Assembly (NCBI GenBank): GCA_030627585.1
Contig: DAOURU010000011.1
Location: forward strand, 1 to 12,658
Length of the DNA stretch: 12,658 nt
Direction: 5' to 3'
From: Bacillota bacterium
GTDB lineage: Bacteria > Bacillota > DSM-12270 > Thermacetogeniales > Thermacetogeniaceae
Shown here piece after piece: positions 6,250 to 12,658 of the stretch. Within the stretch, counting starts at the first letter, position 1. Each line of letters opens with the position of its first letter. Position numbers and translations under genes: made by a program. The notes under the pieces are model-generated. The model was not told the DNA's origin. It did not search any database and saw only the letters and a program-made list of their open reading frames with translations.

Positions 6250-6660
6250 TCATCTTGAGGAGGCCCGGTCTTTGAATTTGCCGTTTTCCCCTCCTTCTCC
6301 TCCTTTTCCCCCTCCGGCGAGGGAGAGCAAAGAGGTAAGGAGCTGGGGATTGATCTTTTTCCCCTGCTTCTGCAGCAGGTTGAGAAGGAGTTCCGGGCTC
6401 GGTTTCCCTCCTTCGGCAAACATGCTGGCCAGGCTGGCGACCAGGTCGCTGCTTAAAAGGCTGCCACCTCCCGTCTGAGCCGTCATCGCTCCCTGGTTCT
6501 GGACCAAATTTAAAATACTGAAAAGGTTGAAAAGAGAGAGCAGGGCTACGATACTTGCGATGTCAACCTGCTTTTTTTCGAGGCCCGTAAGTGTACTCGC
6601 AAGCAAAGAAAATAAGCTGACCTCCCGGCCTTCCGAAGCTGACCCTTGTTCCTGCGCCAA
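6250..6660 (-). CDS. Unrecognised 136-residue protein
   Basis: I do not recognise this protein. It is rich in Leu, Ser, Ala and Gly. It has two hydrophobic, probably helical stretches at about 15-58 (EVSLFSLLASTLTGLEKKQ, then IASIVALLSLFNLFSILNLV), a Gln/Gly/Thr-rich break, and two shorter helical segments (LVASLASMFAEGG, ELLLNLLQKQGK, LLTSLLSLAGGG). It ends in a Gly/Lys/Glu-rich tail. There is no signal peptide at the N-terminus and the Leu-rich parts look more amphipathic than membrane-spanning. The start is TTG 6660, set by GGGAGGGG seven bases before it; an out-of-frame ATG lies in that spacer. It ends in its own terminator at 6147-6178. Its start codon usage and strong Shine-Dalgarno site support it being real. 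Confidence 0.65.
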   Translation of the reverse strand: MAQEQGSASEGREVSLFSLLASTLTGLEKKQVDIASIVALLSLFNLFSILNLVQNQGAMTAQTGGGSLLSSDLVASLASMFAEGGKPSPELLLNLLQKQGKKINPQLLTSLLSLAGGGKGGEGGENGKFKDRASSR

Positions 6661-6815
6661 AAATCATCCCCTCCCTCAATTTAGTGCCAAAAGCCTGTTA
6701 AAAAACACAAAAAAGTGCACTTGCCTATATTGTATTCCCGGCGCTCGTGTCAGGTTACTCGACAAGTAATATTTTTTCAAGACATCCCTTTCATTTCTCA
6801 AATTTCGGAAGTCAT

Positions 6816-7922
6816 CTAAGATAACCAGGGCAAACCTTTACCTTGGGCTTCAGTGCAATACTCCGCAATCTGTAAACAACATAAATCGTGGAGGAGCCCG
6901 GGGGTGCCTGCCTGTGCATAAAAGGCACGGTACCAATTGACCGTGGCGGCAAGCGCCTGCTGAAAGTCATAGACTGTCCGCCACCCAAGCAATTCACGTG
7001 CCTTTTCTGGAGATAAACGTAGACAGGGAGCCTCGTAAAAATCCTCCGGGTTTGAAGCATCAATCCACTCTCCGGAACCCCATTGCCGTATTAATTCCTC
7101 TACCAGTTGTTTTACAGTTTTAGCCGAATCCATAGGCGGTCCAAAATTCCAGGCTCCTGAAAAGCTTTGAAAGTTCTGCCACATCAAAGCTCCCAGCCAG
7201 AGGTACCCTGATAAGGGTTCCAGGACATACTGCCAGGGCCGGACTGCGCGGGGGTTTCTCACCCGGACCTTTTCCCCCTTCACGATTGCTGTGATGGCAT
7301 CGGGTACAATCCTGTCTCTCGCCCAGTCCCCTCCCCCGACGACATTTCCCGCACGCACCGAGGCCACCCTTTTACCTGCATCCTTTGTAAAATACGACCG
7401 CGTATAAGCCTGGACAACAAGTTCAGCACAACCCTTCGAAGCGCTGTACGGGTCATGGCCACCCAAAGGGTCGCACTCGCGGTAGCCCCATACCCAATTG
7501 CGGTTCTCATAGCACTTGTCGCTCGTAACAGCAATAAAAACCTGGGCTGAATCACACTTTCGGAAAGCTTCCAAAAGATTTGCAGTACCCTGAACGTTGG
7601 TTTCAAAGGTTAACACCGGATTTTCATAAGAAAGCCTGACCAGCGGCTGGGCAGCCAGGTGGAAAATCATATCCGGTTGAAAGCGATCCATAACCATCTC
7701 AACTTGCTTCAGATCGCGGATATCCCCTTCCACGTGTCGCAGGCAACCTTCCAGGCCTATCGCAGTGAAGAGATTTGGTTCTGTAGGAGGCGGGAGAGAA
7801 TACCCTAAAACCTCCGCGCCCAACTGAACAAGCCATAAACACAACCACCCGCCCTTAAACCCTGTATGTCCGGTAACCATGACCTTTTTTCCTTTGTAAA
7901 CTGTTTGAAATATCTCCTGCAT
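6816..7922 (-). CDS. rfbG: CDP-glucose 4,6-dehydratase
   Basis: This enzyme converts CDP-D-glucose to CDP-4-keto-6-deoxyglucose with bound NAD, an early step toward CDP-linked 3,6-dideoxyhexoses and related surface sugars. The 368 residues have the extended SDR pattern: dinucleotide loop VTGHTGFKGGW (16-26), FHLAAQPLVRLSYENP (87-102), AVTSDKCYENRNW (131-143) and the catalytic YSASK (Tyr159, Lys163). The TSDKCYEN and GYRECDPLGGHDPYSASK stretches are characteristic of RfbG rather than of dTDP-glucose dehydratase. ATG 7922 is chosen over ATG 7946 because GAGGGGG lies 8 bases before it. Just upstream is debris of RfbH, the enzyme that would use its product. No cytidylyltransferase (rfbF) is visible in the window. 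The gene itself looks intact. Confidence 0.92.
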   Translation of the reverse strand: MQEIFQTVYKGKKVMVTGHTGFKGGWLCLWLVQLGAEVLGYSLPPPTEPNLFTAIGLEGCLRHVEGDIRDLKQVEMVMDRFQPDMIFHLAAQPLVRLSYENPVLTFETNVQGTANLLEAFRKCDSAQVFIAVTSDKCYENRNWVWGYRECDPLGGHDPYSASKGCAELVVQAYTRSYFTKDAGKRVASVRAGNVVGGGDWARDRIVPDAITAIVKGEKVRVRNPRAVRPWQYVLEPLSGYLWLGALMWQNFQSFSGAWNFGPPMDSAKTVKQLVEELIRQWGSGEWIDASNPEDFYEAPCLRLSPEKARELLGWRTVYDFQQALAATVNWYRAFYAQAGTPGLLHDLCCLQIAEYCTEAQGKGLPWLS

Positions 7923-7973
7923 TCCCGTATCCCCCTCGTGCAACATTTTTTCTTTTCAGGGGTTCTTAAGTCT

Positions 7974-8352
7974 TTAAGCTAACGGTTGCTTTTGCTCAGT
8001 CGATATCCAGCAGCTCTCCAGGTAGGGATCTTTCCGGATGGTTTCGATGTCAAGCGCATCCAGCACCCGGCTGTAATATTTAAAAAGCGCCGCAAACGCT
8101 TTCTGATATTCGGTAAATTTGAAATCACCGCCTATTTCAGATAAAAGCCTTGAGTTATCCCCCGTATATTCTGCATTCATTCCCTCGTTGAGAACTCGTA
8201 TTTCGCTCTCGAACCCGCCAACCTGATTAATCATTTCTGCCGCCGTTAATAGATCAATGGATTCGGTCGGCGTAACGTTGTAGTGCTTCCTCTCCGGCTT
8301 TTTGTATATAAAACACTCAACTATTTTCACAAAGTCGTCCATATATAAGGTC
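7974..8352 (-). pseudogene. C-terminal fragment of an NAD-dependent sugar epimerase/dehydratase
   Basis: About 125 codons resemble the C-terminal third of SDR sugar epimerases of the GDP-fucose-synthase-like type: [54 protein letters not shown], and a Tyr/Leu-rich end (YYSRVLDALDIETIRKDPYL). The NAD-binding Rossmann half and the catalytic Tyr-x3-Lys are absent. The frame begins inside the RfbH fragment, at about 8350, where the two sequences abut out of frame, and no Shine-Dalgarno site precedes the TTG at 8354. It is therefore a truncated gene joined by deletion or recombination. The exact substrate of the parent enzyme cannot be told. Confidence 0.7.
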
Positions 8353-8790
8353 AAGCTTTTCCAATTGGGAGCAGCCTACTGCTGCCTGCATATCGGTTAC
8401 TTTCAGGCTGTAGATATATTTATGGTCGTAGCCAAAAGGTAGTTCACCTTGTTGCATTTCAAAGCGCCTGCCGCAGGAATTATCCGTGCCCGGACGACAC
8501 CAGCAGTCCCGGCCCCAGTCGCGTAAACTTTTAATTATGGACGCCATTTGGGAGTCATTGGTAACCACTGCCCCGCCCTCCCCCATCGTGATGTGATGAG
8601 ATGGATAAAAGCTGAAGGTGGCCGCATCACCGAAGGTCCCGGTCAATCTGCCCCTGTAAGTAGAGCCATTGGCATCGCAGTTATCTTCAATCAACCATAA
8701 GTCATGCTTCCTCGTCATCTCCATAACTGCGTCCAGGTCAAAAGGATCGCCCAGGGTGTGTGCCAGCACAATCGCCTTAGTTTTCGGCGA
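8353..8790 (-). pseudogene. Internal fragment of RfbH/DdhC-type CDP-4-keto-6-deoxyglucose-3-dehydrase
   Basis: The frame reads [20 protein letters not shown], then [58 protein letters not shown] and [20 protein letters not shown], ending near SQLEKLD. This is the middle of RfbH, the PLP and iron-sulfur enzyme acting after RfbG. Its hallmark HH replaces the usual PLP-lysine, and the Cys-rich stretch is the family type. About 150 N-terminal and 90 C-terminal residues are missing from a ~435-residue protein. An HxGYN segment expected between YS and LK also seems absent (15-base in-frame deletion). Two TAG codons lie just upstream in frame, and GTG 8769 has no Shine-Dalgarno site. The frame ends at 8317 inside the epimerase fragment. 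It cannot make an active enzyme. Confidence 0.82.
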
Positions 8791-9185
8791 GAAATACCGC
8801 TACTAACCTTAAGGGTACGCCTGCTCTGGCTGTACGCATCCAGGCTGCCAGCTCCCAGACCGCGCCGGGCCGTACTTCAATGCTATATTGCTGGTCCTGG
8901 ACGATCCCCGTAAAGCTTTCTGTATATTTCCTATTGGTAACCTTGACGGTGCGGCAGTTGATAATGTCAACAAAATCGCCGGTCCATGCCAAGGCGGTGC
9001 CGTCATCCCCGTTAGCCTTGACCCAGCCCAGCGGAAAGTCTGCGTCAGGGGACTTAATATCAAAATAACCGTTAAAAACAAGGTTTTTCTCGGGCCCGGC
9101 CACGTTGCTCCACCCCACTTTTCGGTTGTTTTCCGAGAGAGAATTAAACAGCTTACAGGCTTTCCGGCAAGCCAAGACAGAAACA
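8777..9185 (-). pseudogene. Fragment with a carbohydrate-binding-like beta-sandwich domain
   Basis: From about 9125 down the frame reads VAGPEKNLVFNGYFDIKSPD, PLGWVKANGDDGTALAWTGD, NRKYTESFTGIVQDQQYSIE, PGAVWELAAWMRTARAGVPL and RLVAVFL. The NGxFD, PxGW, I-x-Q and W-x-L-x-x-W-x-R pattern is that of CBM4/9-like galactose-binding-fold domains, sometimes attached to glycosyltransferases or glycoside hydrolases. The frame is open through the end of the preceding glycosyltransferase gene, but I find no ATG with a Shine-Dalgarno site in frame after 9186. It stops at 8777 immediately after running into RfbH sequence. Both ends thus look cut. It could instead be a short real gene with a GTG start near 9105, but the abrupt C-terminus argues against that. 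Confidence 0.6.
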
Positions 9186-9881
9186 TCAGAGGAGCCCGTA
9201 CTTTTTTGCAAACTTACAAGCATTCTCCACTTCATATCTGCCATCGAAATGTTTTCTGGTAACCATTCCGTAGTGGTACAGTACTACCTTGTGCAAGATC
9301 ACCGACTTGCAGCCATTTTGCGCCAGACGCATTTCATAATCCCTGTCTTCCCAGCCTGCTTTCTGAAACTGCTCGTCAAAGTAGCCAACTTTGTTAAAAC
9401 ACTCCCTGGTCATCACGAACATGCCCCCCATGTATCCCGGCTCTGCTATTCCGCAACGCTCTTTATGATTCTGTGCCCGTTCGGGAAAGGTCTCCAGATC
9501 TCCGCTTAACCAGGCAGGGGAAACCGAGCTTACATCCGGATTTTGCTCCATGTATTCAATAATGTCCTCCAACCAGTTTTCTACAAATATCATGTCATTG
9601 CTGATAATGGCAAGGTAATCTCCGACCGCCTCTCGCAGCAACTGGTTTCCCCCTTTAGTGGTCCCCATGTTCTCGCTGTTCGTGATCACTTTATACCTTC
9701 TCAGATACGGTGTATCTGGTTCCAGATCTCTCAGATATTGCCCAGTAACATTATCGGTTGATCCGTTATCCACAACTATAAATTCGAAGGGATAGCGCGT
9801 GTACAAAAAGAGAGATTCGAAACACTGTTGCGTGTAGGGCAACATGTTCCAGACCAGGCAAAGGATACTGCAAAGCTTCAC
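9186..9881 (-). CDS. Family 2 (GT-A) glycosyltransferase
   Basis: A 231-residue cytoplasmic glycosyltransferase that would add one sugar from a nucleotide-sugar to a surface glycan. It carries the GT2 motifs: N-terminal FEFIVVDNGSTD (nucleotide binding), NMGTTKGGNQLL, a metal-site SNDM (variant of the usual DxD), GYMGGMFVMTRECF, and GWEDRDYEMRL near residue 178 (acceptor/catalytic acids). The start is GTG 9881, with GAGGAGG 11 bases upstream. It has no membrane segments. Similar short GT2 proteins are common in Firmicute surface-glycan clusters. It follows the double glycosyltransferase by 93 bases and probably shares its transcript. Donor and acceptor are not predictable. Confidence 0.88.
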   Translation of the reverse strand: MKLCSILCLVWNMLPYTQQCFESLFLYTRYPFEFIVVDNGSTDNVTGQYLRDLEPDTPYLRRYKVITNSENMGTTKGGNQLLREAVGDYLAIISNDMIFVENWLEDIIEYMEQNPDVSSVSPAWLSGDLETFPERAQNHKERCGIAEPGYMGGMFVMTRECFNKVGYFDEQFQKAGWEDRDYEMRLAQNGCKSVILHKVVLYHYGMVTRKHFDGRYEVENACKFAKKYGLL

Positions 9882-9974
9882 TCTGAATTCAACCTCCTCG
9901 TTTTTTTACCACATATAAGGCGCTTACCTGAAGCAAACTCTCCAATGTTCCCGCCTCACCGCGTATTTAGGTAG

Positions 9975-12248
9975 TCAGTTTCCTTTCTTTTGCGCCAGCA
10001 ACTCCTGGTAGAAACGGTAATGCTGCAAAGCACTTGCTTCCCAGGTATTCTCGCGTGCGTACTGATCGAGCCGCTCTACCATCTCCTGCTGAATTGCCGG
10101 CTGGTCCAGCAGCCATACCAAAGCATCGAAAATTGCTTCTGGTGTCACTTCAGAAATCTTTACCACCTGATCAGTGAGATCATCAAAGAAGGGGGTCTTT
10201 GATGTAATGATCGGCCTGCGCGCCGCCATCAAAATGCGGACTGCAGCCGAGGTGCTGTTGTAACCGCATTCAGTATAGGGTAAAACGTTGATATCCATGG
10301 CGCTGAGGTAGTGCACCAATTTCTTTTCAGGCAGAAAACCGAGCTTGAGTTTCACAACATCTGCTATTCCAAAGATTTCAATCTGGCGTAAAAAATACCT
10401 GCAAAATTGCTCTGAAACCTTGTTTTCACTGATACTTGAAAAGATATAGCACTGCGCGCCCGGGTAGAAGATGCTTAACTTTTTCACAGCCTGGACCAGA
10501 GAGACAATTCCCTTATACCAGTGCATAAAGCCGAAAAATCCTATCGCGGGCCCCGCCCCGATGCCCAGTTCTTTCTTTATTTCCTTCTGTTCCCTCAAAG
10601 AAACATCCGGAACCCCCATGGGGATCACCCGGATTTCCTGCGGCCAGCCTCTGCTTTTTAAAAGATCCCGGGTATGCTCTGCGTGAACAATAACTTTATG
10701 TAACAGTTGCTGCAGGAGCAGGTTATGGTCGCGCGCTTCATCGGTATAGGAATGTAGAGTGAGCAGCGGGTAAATTCCCCGGGCAGCTACCTCCCGATAA
10801 AAAGATTTCATGTCATCATTGTTATAAAGACTGTATTCGTACTGAAAATGGATTATGGACACCCCGCTCAATTTTTCCAAACCAAGCCGAGACAGGTTGC
10901 CGCCCAAAATTTGTATATTACAACCTAATTTCTTTAAAGCCTGACAAAGGGATTTGGTATACTCAGCAATGCCGCACCGACTGTCCCAACTTGGTATTAC
11001 CATCCCAACCTGGGGATGTATATCTGCTTCAGTTTTTCCTCCTCTCATGGCATGTATTTCTTTCAGCGCTTTCCTTGCATCCCTGGTATCCGCAGCCAGC
11101 GGAGAACTTTTAGGGCGGGCGGATATTGCCGATTCCTGAAGCCGCTCAAACATCCTCTTCGCGCTGGCATCCCAGGTCAAATTTAATTCAATCACTTCCC
11201 TTGCTTTAAGGGCCCTTTCCCGGGCGGCATCTCTGTGTTCGTAAACCCAGCGCATCAGGTGGCGCAGGTGCTCCAGGCTGGGGCGCGCCCAGCGGAAGCC
11301 TCCGTAAACAAAATCGTTTGGTGTGCCCAAACGGGGAACCGGCTCTAAAGCTTCTACATCAATTAAAAAAGCATTATCCTGATCAAGCCAGTCTAAATGA
11401 GCGGACCAGTTGGTGGTGATCACCGGCAAACCAGAGGCCAGGGCTTCCAGCGCAGGCAGGTTCCACCCTTCGCCGCGGGTCGGCAAGACAAAACAGTCGG
11501 CCGCCCGGTAGAGGGCAGGCATCTGGGCATCCGGCAGCGTCCGGGCAAGCACGAGAATGGGAGGGGCATGGTTAATCTCCTTCCGGTATTGCCTGGTAAT
11601 ATTTTGGATTGCCTCCTTGATCGATCTTCCGGTGGGATCGTAATCACTACCATTAGAATGACATTTTAAGATCAGACACACATCATCTTGAGCGCCGAAC
11701 TCCTGCAAAAACGCTTTAAGGAGTATATCCGGCCCCTTGCGGGGAACCCACTCAAATACTGAAAGAAATTTAAAAGTCAAAGGGCTTACCTCTGGAAAAG
11801 GCAGTTTCGGCCCGGCAGCGGTAAAGCGGTTGATATCTACTCCCAAAGGCATCACCTTAATCTTCCGCTCATCAACACCGCTCTTTGCAAAGGTCATCTT
11901 GTTAAACCGGGAGGGTACCCAGACCTCGTCCATCCGGTTGCAGAAACTGGTCCAGGACGGCGAGATTCCATCAGCCTCCAGCATCGTCAGTCCAATTGAT
12001 GGGCATCCATCTCTTGCAAAAAAGGGTGGTATTCCTATATTTACCAGGCAGCAGCCGGTATTTTTGCCGGCAGTAAAGCTCTCGAGCAGTTTTTTTGTTT
12101 TCGGCGACAGGCCCGCCCTGGTTGCTCCCCAGGCTACCGGCTCCAGGCATACATCCGCTCCGAGACGGTGTAAAGCAAGGGCTATTTCCCGCGTTACCTT
12201 TGCATAACCTGTTGCGTCCTCGACAGGCCCCCTGATCCTAATCTTCAC
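9975..12248 (-). CDS. Bidomain GT-B glycosyltransferase (two fused GT4-like halves)
   Basis: A 757-residue protein. Residues 1-375 form a complete GT4-like enzyme: N-terminal RGPVEDATGYAKVTREIALA, KVMPLGVDINRF (131-142), LSVFEWVPRKGPDILLKAF (162-180), and the EX7E motif in GEGWNLPALEALASG (Glu260, Glu268). A linker (~376-411) leads to a second GT-B half, 412-757: GMVIPSWDSRCGIAEYTKSL, PMGVPD, GFFGFMHWYKGI and LPYTECGYNSTSAAVRILMA (~655-674). In this half the second Glu of EX7E is replaced by Ala, so it may work differently or be less active. The GTG start at 12248 overlaps the previous stop by 4 bases (GTGA) and has GAGGAG upstream, indicating translational coupling. It probably adds two successive sugars to a surface glycan; specificity is unknown. 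Confidence 0.87.
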   Translation of the reverse strand: MKIRIRGPVEDATGYAKVTREIALALHRLGADVCLEPVAWGATRAGLSPKTKKLLESFTAGKNTGCCLVNIGIPPFFARDGCPSIGLTMLEADGISPSWTSFCNRMDEVWVPSRFNKMTFAKSGVDERKIKVMPLGVDINRFTAAGPKLPFPEVSPLTFKFLSVFEWVPRKGPDILLKAFLQEFGAQDDVCLILKCHSNGSDYDPTGRSIKEAIQNITRQYRKEINHAPPILVLARTLPDAQMPALYRAADCFVLPTRGEGWNLPALEALASGLPVITTNWSAHLDWLDQDNAFLIDVEALEPVPRLGTPNDFVYGGFRWARPSLEHLRHLMRWVYEHRDAARERALKAREVIELNLTWDASAKRMFERLQESAISARPKSSPLAADTRDARKALKEIHAMRGGKTEADIHPQVGMVIPSWDSRCGIAEYTKSLCQALKKLGCNIQILGGNLSRLGLEKLSGVSIIHFQYEYSLYNNDDMKSFYREVAARGIYPLLTLHSYTDEARDHNLLLQQLLHKVIVHAEHTRDLLKSRGWPQEIRVIPMGVPDVSLREQKEIKKELGIGAGPAIGFFGFMHWYKGIVSLVQAVKKLSIFYPGAQCYIFSSISENKVSEQFCRYFLRQIEIFGIADVVKLKLGFLPEKKLVHYLSAMDINVLPYTECGYNSTSAAVRILMAARRPIITSKTPFFDDLTDQVVKISEVTPEAIFDALVWLLDQPAIQQEMVERLDQYARENTWEASALQHYRFYQELLAQKKGN

Positions 12249-12658
12249 GGCATCTCCTCTTCGAAGTCTTTCAGTACGGCAGGTTTCTTAAAAAGTTTAT
12301 ATCCTTTTTTGACCATTGCCTCAGCCTTTGCCTCCACGTACTCCCTGATTACCTCCGGATGCTCTCGGGTAAAGGGGCAAAGAGGGCGATCATCCAGTAA
12401 GTGGTCTGGATCTAAATGATCGTAAATGCCGGGTGTCCCTTCTAACTGGGCGTATAACTTCCACCTTTCAAGAATCAACTTCGGATCCTTCACATAACCG
12501 TAGTGTACGTAGTGCAGACCTGAATCCTTGATGTTGGGTCCGACACCAGTTAATTGCTGGTGCACAGGCCAGACGTAAAAAGTATCGGGGGTTTTGCGGA
12601 AAAGAAAAATGCGCCTGTAAAGAGGATCCCGGTCCGATTTGTTCTGCATGTAATAGTA
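12245..12658 (-). CDS. Glycosyltransferase, C-terminal part only (5' end outside window)
   Basis: The frame is open to the window edge (Tyr-Tyr-Tyr before the first Met), so the ATG at 12649 is probably internal. The visible ~137 residues look like the tail of a GT2-type glycosyltransferase: TFYVWPVHQQLTGVGPNIKD, SGLHYVHYGYVKDPKLILER, WKLYAQLEGTPGIYDHLDPD, DRPLCPFTREHPEVI. I recognise this pattern as the C-terminus of proteins found beside other glycosyltransferases in Firmicutes, but the catalytic domain is not in the window. Its stop overlaps the start of the bidomain glycosyltransferase by 4 bases, so the two are in one operon. Confidence 0.65.
   Translation of the reverse strand, partial: YYYMQNKSDRDPLYRRIFLFRKTPDTFYVWPVHQQLTGVGPNIKDSGLHYVHYGYVKDPKLILERWKLYAQLEGTPGIYDHLDPDHLLDDRPLCPFTREHPEVIREYVEAKAEAMVKKGYKLFKKPAVLKDFEEEMP

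Noticed and set aside
6768..6782. Inverted repeat TTACT/AGTAA downstream of rfbG as a terminator
   Set aside because: A five-base A/T-rich stem without a following U tract is too weak.
7923..7946. Upstream ATG giving rfbG eight more residues
   Set aside because: The Shine-Dalgarno site GAGGGGG lies inside this stretch at ideal spacing for the ATG at 7922, while the upstream ATG has only an A-rich leader.
8809..9186. A 125-codon frame starting with ATG that overlaps the GT2 stop (TGATG)
   Set aside because: The start looks attractive, but its product has no family pattern, while another frame of the same DNA encodes a recognisable carbohydrate-binding-like domain.

Overview
The window suggests a low-GC-phylum, endospore-forming anaerobic Firmicute, probably of the Clostridia (a Peptococcaceae-like lineage is my guess, from general impression rather than a search). 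The case rests on the truncated spoIIR gene, two genes with SPOCS (DUF3794) domains, sporulation-type promoter motifs, strong purine-rich Shine-Dalgarno sites and frequent TTG/GTG starts. Every gene I can support lies on the minus strand, so the biological reading order runs from high to low coordinates.

Positions 12658-6816 form a cell-surface polysaccharide block. In order of transcription it holds the C-terminal end of a family-2-like glycosyltransferase, a 757-residue protein with two fused GT-B (GT4-like) glycosyltransferase halves, a small GT2 glycosyltransferase, a scar made of three truncated genes, and an intact CDP-glucose 4,6-dehydratase (rfbG). The scar joins a carbohydrate-binding-like domain, the middle of an RfbH/DdhC-type CDP-4-keto-6-deoxyglucose-3-dehydrase and the C-terminus of an NAD-dependent sugar epimerase/dehydratase. 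The enzyme that would act next on the rfbG product is therefore present only as debris.

Positions 6660-4123 hold an unrecognised 136-residue protein with its own terminator, a 39-codon remnant of mannose-1-phosphate guanylyltransferase (manC) overlapping the next start codon by 4 bases, an intact phosphoglucomutase/phosphomannomutase, and a small protein built of about 19 Gly-x-x-x repeats.

Positions 3879-1 hold an exported CAP-domain (YkwD-like) protein followed by a clear terminator. Then come a SipL-like spore-coat morphogenetic protein (three SPOCS repeats plus LysM) behind a sporulation-type promoter, an unusual SPOCS plus carboxypeptidase-regulatory-like protein, and the N-terminal part of SpoIIR behind a good match to a forespore sigma-F promoter.

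The most interesting themes are repeated deletion scars in nucleotide-sugar genes (manC, rfbH, an epimerase), which suggest recent rewiring or loss of surface-sugar pathways, and a small sporulation cluster with a new-looking SPOCS architecture. I do not see a CRISPR array, tRNA, rRNA, transposase or phage gene.
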